Shown here: in pieces, positions 44,981 to 56,510 of the stretch
How positions within the stretch are numbered: the stretch's first letter is position 1
How the letters are laid out: each line of letters begins with the position of its first letter
NCBI GenBank assembly: GCA_002336975.1
Contig: DDFA01000048.1
Span: 1 to 64,000, forward strand
Direction: 5' to 3'
From: Phyllobacteriaceae bacterium UBA1940
GTDB taxonomy: Bacteria > Pseudomonadota > Alphaproteobacteria > Rhizobiales > Rhizobiaceae
DNA length: 64,000 nt
Program-made: the position numbers and the translations under genes
Notes under the pieces: model-generated
The model's input: the letters and a program-made list of their open reading frames with translations, nothing else
Databases searched by the model: none
Told to the model about the DNA's origin: nothing

Positions 44981-46372
44981 ATGGCGAAATTTGACTACGA
45001 CCTGTTTGTGATCGGCGGCGGCTCCGGCGGCGTGCGCGCGGCCAGGGCGTCGGCGTCGCTCGGCAAACGCGTCGGCATCGCAGAGGAATACCGGTTCGGC
45101 GGCACTTGTGTCATTCGCGGCTGTGTACCGAAAAAACTGTTCGTCTACGCCTCGCAGTTTCCGGAGCATTTCGAGGATGCCGCAGGTTACGGCTGGACGG
45201 TTGGCGAAACCTCGTTCGACTGGCCGACCCTGATCGCCAACAAGGACAGGGAGATCGCCCGGCTCGAAGCCGTCTACCGTTCGGGCGTCGACAAGGCCGG
45301 CGGCGAGATTTTCGACAGCCGCGCCGTGCTTGAAGGTCCCAATCAGGTGAGGATCGTCTCGGAGGACCGGGTGGTGACGGCCGAGACCATTCTGATCGCC
45401 ACTGGCGGACGGCCCAACCCGCATCCCGCAATGCCCGGCCACGAGCTTTGCATCGTCTCCGACAACGCCTTTCACCTGACGCAATTGCCGAAATCGATCG
45501 TCATCGGCGGCGGCGGCTATATCGCTGTCGAGTTCGCCAACATCTTTCACGGGCTCGGCGTCGAGACGACGCTGGTCTATCGCGGCAGGGAAATACTCGG
45601 CCGTTTCGACGGCGACCTGCGCCGCATGCTGCACGAGACGATGGAAGCAAAAGGCATCCGCATCGTGCTCGAAACCAATTTTGGCAGCGTCGTGCGTCGT
45701 CCCGACGGCCAGTTGACGGCGACCCTGACGAGCGGCGGCGAGCTTGTCGCCGACCAGATCATGCTGGCGATCGGGCGGCTTCCCAACACCGAGCGCCTCG
45801 GCCTCGACAATGCGGGCGTCAAGACCGGACCGCGCGGCGACATCATCGTCGACGATTATTCGCGCACCAATGTGCCCGGCATCTACGCGATCGGCGATGT
45901 CACCGATCGGGTGCAGCTGACGCCGGTCGCGATCCATGAGGCGATGTGCCTTGTCGACACGCTCTATCGCGGCAAGCCGACAAAGCCAGATCTCGACAAG
46001 ATCGCCACGGCTGTGTTCTCGCAGCCGGAGATCGGCACGGTCGGCCTCAGCGAGGAGGATGCCGCGAAAAAGTTCGCCGAGGTCGAAATCTATCGCGCCG
46101 CCTTCCGGCCGATGCGCAACATCCTGCCGGGCCGCCGCGAAAAAATGCTGACCAAACTGGTGGTCGACGCCGGGAGCCGCGTCGTCGTCGGAGCCCATAT
46201 TCTTGGCCCCGACGCCGGCGAGATGGCGCAACTGCTGGGCATCGTCATCAAGGGCGGACTGACCAAGGACGTCGTCGATGCGACCATGGCGGTGCACCCG
46301 ACCGCGGCCGAGGAATTCGTGACGATGTACCAGCCGAGCTACAGGATCGTCGACGGCAAGCGTGTCGACTGA
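44981..46372 (+). CDS. gor: Glutathione-disulfide reductase
   Basis: 463-residue FAD/NADPH flavoenzyme. N-terminal FAD loop GGGSGGVRAAR, redox disulfide Cys43/Cys48 (GGTCVIRGCVPKK), NAD(P) loop GGGYIAVEFA with downstream Arg residues that fit NADPH, and the C-terminal HPTAAEEFVTM motif with catalytic His-Glu. It keeps glutathione reduced. It has its own promoter region after the terminator. It converges with the hydrolase gene, stops adjoining. Confidence 0.96.
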   Translation: MAKFDYDLFVIGGGSGGVRAARASASLGKRVGIAEEYRFGGTCVIRGCVPKKLFVYASQFPEHFEDAAGYGWTVGETSFDWPTLIANKDREIARLEAVYRSGVDKAGGEIFDSRAVLEGPNQVRIVSEDRVVTAETILIATGGRPNPHPAMPGHELCIVSDNAFHLTQLPKSIVIGGGGYIAVEFANIFHGLGVETTLVYRGREILGRFDGDLRRMLHETMEAKGIRIVLETNFGSVVRRPDGQLTATLTSGGELVADQIMLAIGRLPNTERLGLDNAGVKTGPRGDIIVDDYSRTNVPGIYAIGDVTDRVQLTPVAIHEAMCLVDTLYRGKPTKPDLDKIATAVFSQPEIGTVGLSEEDAAKKFAEVEIYRAAFRPMRNILPGRREKMLTKLVVDAGSRVVVGAHILGPDAGEMAQLLGIVIKGGLTKDVVDATMAVHPTAAEEFVTMYQPSYRIVDGKRVD

Positions 46373-47290
46373 TCAATCGGGTTGGCCGAGCCGGGCAGGG
46401 GTTCCATGCAGCAGCCAGCCGATCAGATCGGGCCATAGCGTTGTCGCGAAGCGGGAACGGAAATAGCCGAGATGGCCGATCGGAGCGCCGGCGTCCTGCG
46501 GGCTCACATGGCGAATTTCGACCGGCGCGTTGGCGTAGTGGCGCACCAGCCCCTTGATCGCGCGCGGCGTGCCCCAGGCGTCGTCCGTCATGCCCAGCGC
46601 CAGGATCGGCGTCGTCACCTCGGCGAAGCGGCTGGTTTCGGGAACCATCGGATCGCCGAAAAAATAGTCCGGACGCGAGCACCAGCGCGCCCAGTCGCGA
46701 AAAACGGTCGACGGGATCGGATCGCCGATCCCCAGGCTCTTGGGGATGTCGCGGAACAGATATGACGTCGGCACGCCGACGCCGAGCATCTTCCAGCGCG
46801 CGCCGCGATCGTCCAGGCCGCCGAAATAGCCGGACAGGGTGGCGACCATCCCATACCTGGCGAACCGGCCGGAAATGCCGCACAAGCCCAGCGCCTGGCC
46901 ACCGAAAGACTGGCCAAGGCCGACCATCTCGTGGCCCGGCTGAACCATGTCGAGCGCCCGCGCCGCGGCCGGCAGGTCGAGCACCGCCCAGTCCTTCATG
47001 CCGATGCGCTTGCGCCAGCCCGTTGGGCGCACCGAACCGCCCGACCCGCGATAATCGTAGATCAGCGCCGCCCGCGCACCGGCTTGAACCGCCGCCGCGG
47101 CGAACGATGCATAGAAACCGCGCGGTACCGCGGTCGCGGACGAGATCAGCAGCAGCGGGCCGTTTCCGGCGCCGTCGAACAGGGTGCCGGCGAGCGGAAA
47201 GCCGTCCTCGGTCGCAATGACGATCTCGCGCTTTACGGGCGCGTCGGCCCCCGCTGCAGCACCAAGCGCGCGCGACGCATGTACGTTCAT
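46373..47290 (-). CDS. Alpha/beta hydrolase
   Basis: 305-residue alpha/beta hydrolase of the COG4757-like group. It has YDYRGSGGS, the nucleophile region GLGQSFGGQ (Ser near residue 128), an acid in LGMTDDAWG and late His in IGHLGYF. Substrate unknown. Its promoter region contains the dyad TTTGACG/CGTCAAA (47368-47385), 78 nt upstream, matching a dyad upstream of the sterol desaturase-like pair at 57.8 kb. Confidence 0.86.
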   Translation of the reverse strand: MNVHASRALGAAAGADAPVKREIVIATEDGFPLAGTLFDGAGNGPLLLISSATAVPRGFYASFAAAAVQAGARAALIYDYRGSGGSVRPTGWRKRIGMKDWAVLDLPAAARALDMVQPGHEMVGLGQSFGGQALGLCGISGRFARYGMVATLSGYFGGLDDRGARWKMLGVGVPTSYLFRDIPKSLGIGDPIPSTVFRDWARWCSRPDYFFGDPMVPETSRFAEVTTPILALGMTDDAWGTPRAIKGLVRHYANAPVEIRHVSPQDAGAPIGHLGYFRSRFATTLWPDLIGWLLHGTPARLGQPD

Positions 47291-47367
47291 CTTGATCTTC
47301 CCGTGTCCGCTTCCGCGCGTGGCGACATGGCGCCAGTGGCAAGGTTGTTTAGTAGTTGAACAATAAA

Positions 47368-47385
47368 TTTGACGCGAACGTCAAA
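47368..47385. promoter_or_regulatory. Palindromic operator TTTGACG-N4-CGTCAAA
   Basis: Perfect 7-bp dyad with a 4-nt centre (CGAA) in the AT-rich region upstream of the minus-strand hydrolase. It matches the 57759-57774 site at 12 of 12 arm positions. The form resembles MerR-family LiuR sites, but the regulator is unknown. Confidence 0.6.
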
Positions 47386-47535
47386 GTCAATTGGTATCTG
47401 ATGGCGGCCCCAAGCCTCGGCGAGACGATGAAAGATAATCGTGGGTAGTCATCAAACCAAAAGAAACAACTCCAAATTTATTGAGGCTACCCTGAGGTTG
47501 TTGGACCTTTGGTGCAGGGTTCATCGGGACAGGGC

Positions 47536-49331
<1,796 letters not shown>

Positions 49332-49333
49332 TG

Positions 49334-50092
49334 ATGCGGATTCTTTTGACAAACGACGACGGCATTCACGCCGAGGGGCTGGCGGTGCTGGAGCGCATCG
49401 CCCGCACACTGTCGGACGATGTGTGGGTCGTTGCGCCCGAGGCCGACCAGTCTGGCTTTGCGCACTCCCTGTCGATTTCCGAGCCGCTGCGCATGCGCAA
49501 GGTCGGCGAGCGGCATTATTCGGTGCGCGGAACGCCGACCGACTGCGTCATCATGGGGGTCAAGAACATCCTGTCCGACCCACCCGACCTGATCCTCTCA
49601 GGAGTGAACTCGGGCGCCAACATCGCCGACGACGTGACCTATTCCGGCACGGTCGCCGGCGCGATGGAAGGCGCCTTGATCGGCATCCGCTCGATCGCCA
49701 TCAGCCAATCCTATCATTTCTTTGACGACGCCCGCGTCGTGCCCTGGCATACCGTCGAGGAACTGGCGCCGGCGCTTCTCGAAAAACTGATCGCGACCGA
49801 CCTGCCGCGCGGCGTGTTCCTCAACGTCAATTTTCCCAATTGCGAACCGGGCGACGTCAAGGGCGTCGAGGTGACGGCCCAGGGCAAATATGTCCACGGC
49901 CTTTGGATTGACGAACGCAAGGACGGCCGCAACTTTCCATATTACTGGATGCGTTTCTCCAAGCAGCAGGAGCCGCCGGTTCCCGGCACCGACATTCACG
50001 CGCTGGCCCATGATCGTGTCTCGATTACTCCGCTTCAGCTCGACCTGACCGCGCATGAAGTGCGAGACTATCTTTCGTCGGTGGTTGGATGA
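49334..50092 (+). CDS. surE: 5'/3'-nucleotidase SurE
   Basis: 252-residue survival protein E, a metal-dependent nucleoside monophosphatase. Metal ligands Asp8 and Asp9 (LLTNDDG), Ser in ADQSGFAHS and Asn in SGVNSGAN are present. The start is the second of two adjacent ATG codons, giving [10 protein letters not shown]; the first overlaps the serS stop. It is coupled to pcm by an ATGA overlap, the classic surE-pcm pair. Confidence 0.97.
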   Translation: MRILLTNDDGIHAEGLAVLERIARTLSDDVWVVAPEADQSGFAHSLSISEPLRMRKVGERHYSVRGTPTDCVIMGVKNILSDPPDLILSGVNSGANIADDVTYSGTVAGAMEGALIGIRSIAISQSYHFFDDARVVPWHTVEELAPALLEKLIATDLPRGVFLNVNFPNCEPGDVKGVEVTAQGKYVHGLWIDERKDGRNFPYYWMRFSKQQEPPVPGTDIHALAHDRVSITPLQLDLTAHEVRDYLSSVVG

Positions 50093-50742
50093 CTACCGGC
50101 GGCAGCGATCGAGAGGCGTTTGCCGCATTCCTTCTGCGCATGCGCGCAAGGGGGATTGCAAACAAGGAACTGATCGCTGCGATCGAGGCGACGCCGCGCC
50201 GTCTGTTCATCCCCGGGCAGCACCAGTCCCTGGCCTGGTCGGCAAGGATGCTGCCGATCGAATGCGGCGAGACCATCGAGGGCGTCGACATGCAGGCCGC
50301 GATCATCGCAGCGCTGGATCTGGACGCGGCGCATCGCGTACTGGAGGTCGGCACCGGCACCGGCTTTACCGCGGCCGTGATCGGCCGCAAGGCCGCCCGC
50401 GTCCTCACCCTTGAGCGCTACCGGACGCTGGCCGCCAACGCCCGGCAGCGCATCGAGGCGCTTGGCCTGCTCAATGTATCGGTGCGCCATGCCGACGGTT
50501 CGGGCGGCATGGCCAGCGAAGGCCCTTTCGACCGCATTGTCGCGTGGGCGGCTTTCGACAGTCTTCCAAGGACCTTTGTCGACCAGATTTCGAGCGGCGG
50601 GGTGCTGATTGCGCCGATCGGTCCGGCTGAAGGCGAACAGGTCTGGGCGAAGCTGACAAAGGTCGGCAGCCGCTTTGAACGCGTCGACATCGGCACTGTG
50701 CGCCTGCAGCCTCTGGCGTCTGGTCCGGCCGCCGCGATCTGA
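50089..50742 (+). CDS. pcm: Protein-L-isoaspartate O-methyltransferase
   Basis: 217-residue SAM-dependent enzyme that starts repair of isoaspartyl residues in aged proteins. The SAM loop [14 protein letters not shown] (about residues 84-97) and GGVLIAPIG are intact, as is the N-terminal substrate segment [11 protein letters not shown]. It overlaps surE by 4 nt. A 7-bp dyad (TAAAGTC/GACTTTA, 50753-50771) lies 11 nt after the stop. Confidence 0.95.
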   Translation: MTTGGSDREAFAAFLLRMRARGIANKELIAAIEATPRRLFIPGQHQSLAWSARMLPIECGETIEGVDMQAAIIAALDLDAAHRVLEVGTGTGFTAAVIGRKAARVLTLERYRTLAANARQRIEALGLLNVSVRHADGSGGMASEGPFDRIVAWAAFDSLPRTFVDQISSGGVLIAPIGPAEGEQVWAKLTKVGSRFERVDIGTVRLQPLASGPAAAI

Positions 50743-50831
50743 ACAAATTTGCTAAAGTCTGCCGGACTTTAAGGGACCGGTAAGATTAACGCGCTTTAAT
50801 CTCGCAATGTTCGTTTGAGTGCGTGCGGGTA

Positions 50832-52382
50832 ATGGGTATGCGAGTTCGTTCCTTGAAAGGCAGTCAGCGCGCCTTGCTGCGCGGCGCGACCCTTGTTCTG
50901 GTGGGCAGCATGGCTGCGGGCTGCAGCTCGGGCGTGTCGCGCTTCACCGACGGCATGTTCACCGGCGCCACCGACAATCAGCGCCAGATGATCCGCAAGG
51001 ACAATCAGCCATTTCCCGGGGACGTCGCGCGTCCGTCGGCCGCAAGCGGCGCTTACAATTCGTCGCCGGCTCGCGCCGCGGTTGAGCCCGCACCGGTGTC
51101 GCAGCCGGTCAAGCGCACGGCGCTGGCCCCGGTCGACGCTCCGCCCAAACATCTGCCGTCGCCCGCCCGGCCCGAGCCTCGGGTCGCCAAGGCCGAGCCG
51201 GTCAAGCCTGCGCTTGACCGCACGTCGACCGGAACGATCAAGCCGCCCCCGGTGAAGACCGAGACGTCCGCGCCGAAGCCGGCGTCGGCGCCGCCGTCGG
51301 CGACGTCGGATGGCTGGGTCGCCGAAGGCGGCCGCCTGGTGACGCTCAAGGACGGCGAATCGCTTGGAACCATTTCCGATCGCTACGGCGTGCCGGTGAA
51401 GGCGATCGTCAACGTCAACGGCTTTGCCGACGCCAATTCTGTGCGGGTCGGCCAGCGCGTCATCGTGCCGGTCTATGTCTATGCCCGCGACAAGTCTGAG
51501 AAGCCGAAACCGGTTGCCGCCAAGCCCGCCGAAAAGACGCCCGCGCCCAAGCAGGAGCCAGCGGAAAGCGTCGCCGTGCTGCCAAAACAGCCGCGTCTGA
51601 AGGAAAAGCAGCCGCAGGCTGAAGACCAGCGCAACGATGCAAAGGTGGCGAGCTCCGATCGCGGCGTCTACACCGTCGCGTCGGGCGATTCTCTCTATGC
51701 GATCGCCAGGAAGAACGGCGTCACGACCGAGGCGCTGCGCCAGGCCAACGGACTGGACAAATCCGCGACGCTGAAGATCGGCCAGAAGTTGCGCATCCCG
51801 TCCGGTTCTGTCGCTGCCGCTCCGAAGGTCGACCCGACCAGCACCGGTTCGACGCCTCCCGCCAAGCAGACCCAGACCGCGGCGGTCGAGAAGCCGGCCG
51901 CCAAGGCGAAGGAGCCTGCCGAGAGCAAGCCGCTGGCCGTCTACACGCCGCCCAAGCGGGATGGCAAGGAAATCAAAGCCGCCGCCGCTTCCTCGTCCGA
52001 GGAGGCGCCTGACACCACGGGCATCGGCAAAATGCGCTGGCCGGTGCGCGGCCGGGTCATTTCGAGCTACAGCAGCAACGGCGAAGGCATCGACATCGCG
52101 GTGCCGGAGGGAACGACGGTCAAGGCGGCCGAAAACGGCGTTGTCATCTTTGCCGGCGACGGCCTCAAGGATTTTGGCAAGACCGTTCTCGTGCGCCACG
52201 CCGACGGCAAGGTCACCGTCTACGGCCACACCAGCGAGATCATGGTCAATCGCGGCGATACCATCCGCCGCGGCCAGGAAATCGCCCGGTCGGGCATGAC
52301 CGGCAACGCCGACACGCCGAAACTGCATTTTGAAGTCCGGGAAAACTCGAACCCGGTCGATCCGCAGAAATACCTCGAATGA
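50832..52382 (+). CDS. NlpD-like lipoprotein: LysM plus degenerate M23/LytM domain
   Basis: 516-residue envelope lipoprotein. The lipobox is LVGSMAAGC (lipidated Cys near residue 34). Two LysM domains (about 160-210 and 280-325) bind peptidoglycan, separated by Pro/Lys-rich linkers, and a C-terminal LytM/M23 domain (about 400-516) follows. The first zinc ligand is missing: the canonical HxGIDIA box reads GEGIDIA, so this is probably an amidase activator like NlpD/EnvC rather than an endopeptidase. The start is the ATG at 50832; a GTG 9 nt upstream is in frame. Confidence 0.88.
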   Translation: MGMRVRSLKGSQRALLRGATLVLVGSMAAGCSSGVSRFTDGMFTGATDNQRQMIRKDNQPFPGDVARPSAASGAYNSSPARAAVEPAPVSQPVKRTALAPVDAPPKHLPSPARPEPRVAKAEPVKPALDRTSTGTIKPPPVKTETSAPKPASAPPSATSDGWVAEGGRLVTLKDGESLGTISDRYGVPVKAIVNVNGFADANSVRVGQRVIVPVYVYARDKSEKPKPVAAKPAEKTPAPKQEPAESVAVLPKQPRLKEKQPQAEDQRNDAKVASSDRGVYTVASGDSLYAIARKNGVTTEALRQANGLDKSATLKIGQKLRIPSGSVAAAPKVDPTSTGSTPPAKQTQTAAVEKPAAKAKEPAESKPLAVYTPPKRDGKEIKAAAASSSEEAPDTTGIGKMRWPVRGRVISSYSSNGEGIDIAVPEGTTVKAAENGVVIFAGDGLKDFGKTVLVRHADGKVTVYGHTSEIMVNRGDTIRRGQEIARSGMTGNADTPKLHFEVRENSNPVDPQKYLE

Positions 52383-52440
52383 CCAGTTAGCCAGGAAGAG
52401 CATAAGCGCCAGAGTATTCCAGTCCTCGGCGCCAACTGAC

Positions 52441-52500
52441 TGCCCCATTTCGAACCTGCGCCGCGTCCTGGCCGCAGGTCCGCAATGGGGCAAATTTTTT
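52441..52500 (+). terminator. Strong intrinsic terminator after the NlpD-like gene
   Basis: Outer stem TGCCCCATT (52441-52449) / AATGGGGCA (52484-52492), inner stem ACCTGCG (52454-52460) / CGCAGGT (52473-52479), then AATTTTTT. It separates the convergent NlpD-like and DUF815 genes. Confidence 0.92.
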
Positions 52501-53365
52501 AGCCCTCGAGCCTCTGGCCGAGCCGGCCGGCCAGGTCCTGGATGAACTGCCAGGCGACGCGGCCCGAACGACTGCCGCGCGTCGCCGCCCATTCCAGCGC
52601 TTCGGCGCGCAGTTGCGCCTCGTCGATGCGAAGCCCGAAATGGCTCGCGTAACCGTCGATCATCTCGAGATATTCGTCCTGGCTGCATTTATGGAAGCCG
52701 AGCCACAGGCCGAACCGGTCCGACAGCGAAACTTTTTCCTCCACCGCCTCCGACGGATTGATCGCGGTCGACCGTTCGTTCTCGATCATGTCGCGCGGCA
52801 GCAGATGTCGGCGGTTGGAGGTGGCGTAGAGGATGACATCGTCGGGACGTCCCTCGACGCCGCCGTCAAGCGCCGCCTTCAACGACTTGTAGGACGTATC
52901 GTCATTGTCGAAGGACAGATCGTCGCAAAACAGCACGAAACGGCTGGGCGAGGCTTTCAGCAGCGTCATCAATTTCGGCAGCGAGGCGATGTCTTCGCGG
53001 TGGATCTCGATCAGCTTCAGCGGCTTGCCGGCGGCGTTGGCCAGCGCGTGGGCGGCCTTCACCAGCGACGATTTGCCCATGCCGCGCGCGCCCCACAGCA
53101 GCACATTATTGGCCGGCAGGCCGTCGGCGAAACGCATCGTGTTGTCGACGAGGATGTCGCGCACGCGGTCGACGCCCTTGATCAGCGAGATGTCGACCCG
53201 GCTGACTTTCGCCACCGGCTGCGCCTGGCAGGATTCGGCGTCCCACACAAAACAGTCGGCGGCGTCGAAGTTTGAAACCGGCGCCGGCGTCGTCGACAGG
53301 CGGGTGACCGCATCGATCAGCCGGTCGAGCTTTTGGTTGAGCGATTCGAGTGTCTGGTCCGTCAT
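52499..53365 (-). CDS. DUF815 family AAA-type ATPase
   Basis: 288-residue P-loop ATPase. Walker A is GARGMGKSSLV (about residues 93-103), Walker B FVLFCDDLSF (about 145-154) and the arginine-finger area NERSTAINPSE. DUF815 proteins are widespread and linked to the yajC/secDF neighbourhood in Rhizobiales; their role is not established. The start is the ATG at 53365 (MTDQTLES); one at 53383 is in frame. It is divergent from yajC. Confidence 0.9.
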   Translation of the reverse strand: MTDQTLESLNQKLDRLIDAVTRLSTTPAPVSNFDAADCFVWDAESCQAQPVAKVSRVDISLIKGVDRVRDILVDNTMRFADGLPANNVLLWGARGMGKSSLVKAAHALANAAGKPLKLIEIHREDIASLPKLMTLLKASPSRFVLFCDDLSFDNDDTSYKSLKAALDGGVEGRPDDVILYATSNRRHLLPRDMIENERSTAINPSEAVEEKVSLSDRFGLWLGFHKCSQDEYLEMIDGYASHFGLRIDEAQLRAEALEWAATRGSRSGRVAWQFIQDLAGRLGQRLEG

Positions 53366-53541
53366 GCAGGTCGCCGATGTCACAAAATTGAGCCGGTTGC
53401 GGCCTTAACACGCGCATTGTGGCGACGAAAGCGTCGGCTGGCGCATGCGGCGCAGTTGGCATTGCGGAGCCGAGCGACTATATAGCCCCCACATTCGCCG
53501 GCCCGCAGGCCGGCCTTTTCACTGTTGGCGGGAGATATTTG

Positions 53542-53883
53542 ATGTTCGTTACACCGGCTTATGCCCAGACTGGAGGCGCCGGCGGCGCAGACATGCTGAT
53601 CAGCATCCTGCCGTTCCTGCTGATCTTCGTGATCATGTATTTCCTGATCATCCGGCCGCAGCGCTCCCAGATGAAGTCGCGCGAGGAAATGCTGAAGAAT
53701 ATTTCCCGCGGCGACACCGTCGTCACCGGCGGCGGCCTCGTCGGCAAGGTCACCAGGGTGATCGAGGACAAGGGCGAACTGGAAGTCGACCTTGGCGGCA
53801 TGAAGGTGACGGCCGTCCGCGCCATGGTCGCCGAAGTGCGCAACAAGGGCGAGACGGTCGCCAACCAGAACACCAAGAAGTGA
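53542..53883 (+). CDS. yajC: Sec translocase accessory subunit YajC
   Basis: 113-residue single-pass inner-membrane protein of the SecDF-YajC complex. The helix (about residues 18-38) with FLLIFVIMYFLIIRPQ and the cytosolic RGDTVVTGGGLVGKV motif are typical. The start ATG has GGGAGA about 6 nt upstream. It is 64 nt before secDF. Confidence 0.96.
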   Translation: MFVTPAYAQTGGAGGADMLISILPFLLIFVIMYFLIIRPQRSQMKSREEMLKNISRGDTVVTGGGLVGKVTRVIEDKGELEVDLGGMKVTAVRAMVAEVRNKGETVANQNTKK

Positions 53884-53947
53884 CGCCGCGTCGGGTGACG
53901 CGTCTGCGCCGCCCGACAAGGACGAAACGGCGCAAGCGAGTTAGCCA

Positions 53948-56506
53948 ATGCTGCATTTTACCCGCTGGAAGACCATCTCGATCTGGCTGACCGTCCTGTT
54001 GGGCGTGATCTTCGCCGCGCCGAACATGTTTTCGCAGCAGATGCTCGACGCGTTGCCGTCCTGGGCGCCGAAGAAGTCGATGACGCTCGGCCTCGACCTG
54101 CAGGGCGGGTCGCACATTCTGCTGCAGATCGATCACAAGAGCCTGATCGCCGACCGGCTGGAAACGTTGCGCAACGACATCCGCACCGGCCTCAGGGACG
54201 CAAGGGTCGGCTATACAGGCCTGTCAGGCGCCGGCAATTCCGTGCAGGTGCGCATCCGCGACGCCGCCGACGCCGACAAAGCCAAGGCCGCACTCGAAAA
54301 TCTGACTTTGCCGGTCACAGCCGGGTTCCTGACCGGAGGTTCGGTCACCGAAGTCGAGATGACCGAACCGGAGCCCGGCCTGCTGCGCTTCACGCTGACC
54401 GACGCCGGCATCAACTACCGCCTGAGCAGCGCGCTGTCGCAGTCGATCGAGGTCGTGGGCCGGCGCGTCAACGAACTCGGCACCACCGAGCCGATCATCC
54501 AGCGCCAGGGCAATGACCGCATCCTGGTGCAGGTGCCGGGCCTGCAGGACCCGGACCGCCTCAAGGACATTCTCGGCCAGACCGCCAAGCTGACGTTCCA
54601 GATGGTCGACACGTCCGTGCCCGTCACCGAGGCGATCGAGGGCCGCCCGCCGGTCGGCACGGTGGTGATGTATTCCACCGACGACCCGCCGCGGCCTTAT
54701 CTGATCGAAACCCGCGTCATCGTCTCCGGCGAAAACCTCGTCGACGCGCAGGCTTCATTCGACCATCGCACCAACGAGCCGGTCGTGTCGTTCCGGTTCG
54801 ACGGGCAGGGCGCCAGTCGCTTCGGCCAGGCGACACAGCAAAATGTCGGCAGGCTGTTTGCGATCATTCTCGACAATCAGGTGATTTCCGCGCCGCAGAT
54901 CCGCGAGCCGATCCTTGGCGGCTCCGGCCAGATCTCCGGCAATTTCACCGTCCAGGGCGCAAACGACCTTGCGGTGCTGCTGCGCGCCGGCGCGCTTCCG
55001 GCGACGCTGACCATCATCGAGGAACGCACCGTCGGGCCGAGCCTCGGCGCCGACTCGATCGCGGCGGGCAAGATGGCGTCGGCCATCGGCGCCAGCCTTG
55101 TCATCCTCTCCATGCTGCTCGTCTACGGCAAGCTCGGCGTCATCGCCAACATTGCGCTCGCGGCCAACGTGGCGCTGATCATCGCGGTGCTGTCGCTGCT
55201 TGGCGCGACGCTGACCTTGCCCGGCATCGCCGGCATCGTGCTGACCATGGGCATGGCGGTCGACTCCAACGTCATCATCTTCGAGCGCGTCCGAGAGGAG
55301 CGGGCGCAGGGGCGATCGATGGTGCAGTCCTTCGACGCCGGTTTCGGCAAGGCGCTGGCGACCGTGGTCGACGCCAATGTCACCACGCTGATGGTCGCCG
55401 TCATCCTGTTTTACATGGGCACCGGACCGGTGCGCGGTTTCGCCGTGACGCTGGGCATCGGCATCATCACGACGGTGTTCACCGCCTTCACCCTGACCCG
55501 CTGGCTGGTGGCCTTCTGGCACCGCCGCTGGCGTCCTACCGAGTTCCCCAAGGGACTGGTGCACTACCTGCCGCTCAACCCCACCATTCCGTTCATGCAA
55601 TACCGCAACTGGGGTTTCCTGCTCTCGGGCGCCTTGTCGGTTGCGATCATCGGCATGATGTTCGTCAAGGATTTCAACTACGGCATCGACTTCAAGGGCG
55701 GGTCGATGATCGAAATCCAGGCCAAGAACGGCCACGCCAATCCCGGCGACGTGCGCAACCGTCTGAACGATCTCAACCTGGGCGAAGTCCAGGTCCAGGA
55801 GATCGGCGCCGACGGGTCGCTGATGGTGCGCCTCGGCGCGCAGGAAAGCGGCGACAATGCCGAGCAGTCGGTGGTCAACCTGGTGCGCGGCGAATTGCAG
55901 GACGATTACCAGTTCCGCCGCGTCGAGGTTGTCGGCCCGACCGTCTCGAGCGAACTCGCCACCACCGGGGCGATCGGCATTGCGCTGTCGATGCTTGGCC
56001 TGTTGATCTATGTGTGGTTCCGCTTCGAATGGCAGTTCGGCGTCGGCGCGGTCATCTCCACCATCCACGACGTCATCGTCATCGTCGGCGTCTACGTGTT
56101 CCTCGGGCTCGAATTCAACCTGTCGAGCATCGCGGCGATCCTCACCGTCGTCGGCTACTCGATCAACGATACGGTCGTCATCTATGACCGCATTCGCGAA
56201 ATGTTGCGACGATACAAGAAGATGCCGCTCGAGGACGTGATCAACATCGCCTTGAACCAGACACTGTCGCGAACCTTCCTGACCGGTCTCACCGTGCTGC
56301 TGGCGCTGTTTGCGCTGTATTTCTTCGGCGGCGAGGTGATCTCGTCCTTCGTCTTCGCGATCATCGTCGGCGTCTTTGTCGGCACCTATTCGTCGCTGTT
56401 CATCGCCGGCCCGATGTTGATCCTGTTCAAGCTGCGTCCCGATCTTTTCGACAAGCAAGAGGACCGTAAGCTGGAATCGACCGGCAAGGCGCCGGCCAAG
56501 GCCTGA
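53948..56506 (+). CDS. secDF: SecD-SecF fusion protein translocase subunit
   Basis: 852-residue single-chain SecDF, which uses the proton gradient to pull secreted proteins across the inner membrane. SecD part (about 1-535): first helix, large periplasmic domain with LGLDLQGGSH and NRRVNELGT-like elements, then helices with GMAVDSNVIIFERVREE. SecF part (about 540-850): FNYGIDFKGGSMIE and SINDTVVIYDRIRE. Fusion is common in Hyphomicrobiales. All twelve helices appear intact. Confidence 0.97.
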   Translation: MLHFTRWKTISIWLTVLLGVIFAAPNMFSQQMLDALPSWAPKKSMTLGLDLQGGSHILLQIDHKSLIADRLETLRNDIRTGLRDARVGYTGLSGAGNSVQVRIRDAADADKAKAALENLTLPVTAGFLTGGSVTEVEMTEPEPGLLRFTLTDAGINYRLSSALSQSIEVVGRRVNELGTTEPIIQRQGNDRILVQVPGLQDPDRLKDILGQTAKLTFQMVDTSVPVTEAIEGRPPVGTVVMYSTDDPPRPYLIETRVIVSGENLVDAQASFDHRTNEPVVSFRFDGQGASRFGQATQQNVGRLFAIILDNQVISAPQIREPILGGSGQISGNFTVQGANDLAVLLRAGALPATLTIIEERTVGPSLGADSIAAGKMASAIGASLVILSMLLVYGKLGVIANIALAANVALIIAVLSLLGATLTLPGIAGIVLTMGMAVDSNVIIFERVREERAQGRSMVQSFDAGFGKALATVVDANVTTLMVAVILFYMGTGPVRGFAVTLGIGIITTVFTAFTLTRWLVAFWHRRWRPTEFPKGLVHYLPLNPTIPFMQYRNWGFLLSGALSVAIIGMMFVKDFNYGIDFKGGSMIEIQAKNGHANPGDVRNRLNDLNLGEVQVQEIGADGSLMVRLGAQESGDNAEQSVVNLVRGELQDDYQFRRVEVVGPTVSSELATTGAIGIALSMLGLLIYVWFRFEWQFGVGAVISTIHDVIVIVGVYVFLGLEFNLSSIAAILTVVGYSINDTVVIYDRIREMLRRYKKMPLEDVINIALNQTLSRTFLTGLTVLLALFALYFFGGEVISSFVFAIIVGVFVGTYSSLFIAGPMLILFKLRPDLFDKQEDRKLESTGKAPAKA

Positions 56507-56510
56507 CGCG

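Noticed and set aside
50784..50801. GATTAA-N6-TTAATC dyad upstream of the NlpD-like gene as a CtrA box
   Set aside because: CtrA boxes need TTAA-N7-TTAA; here the spacer is 6. It may be a promoter element, but it cannot be assigned.
53948..56506. Separate secD and secF genes
   Set aside because: The frame is continuous with both halves complete, so this is a genuine SecDF fusion and not a sequencing artefact; such fusions are known in the order.
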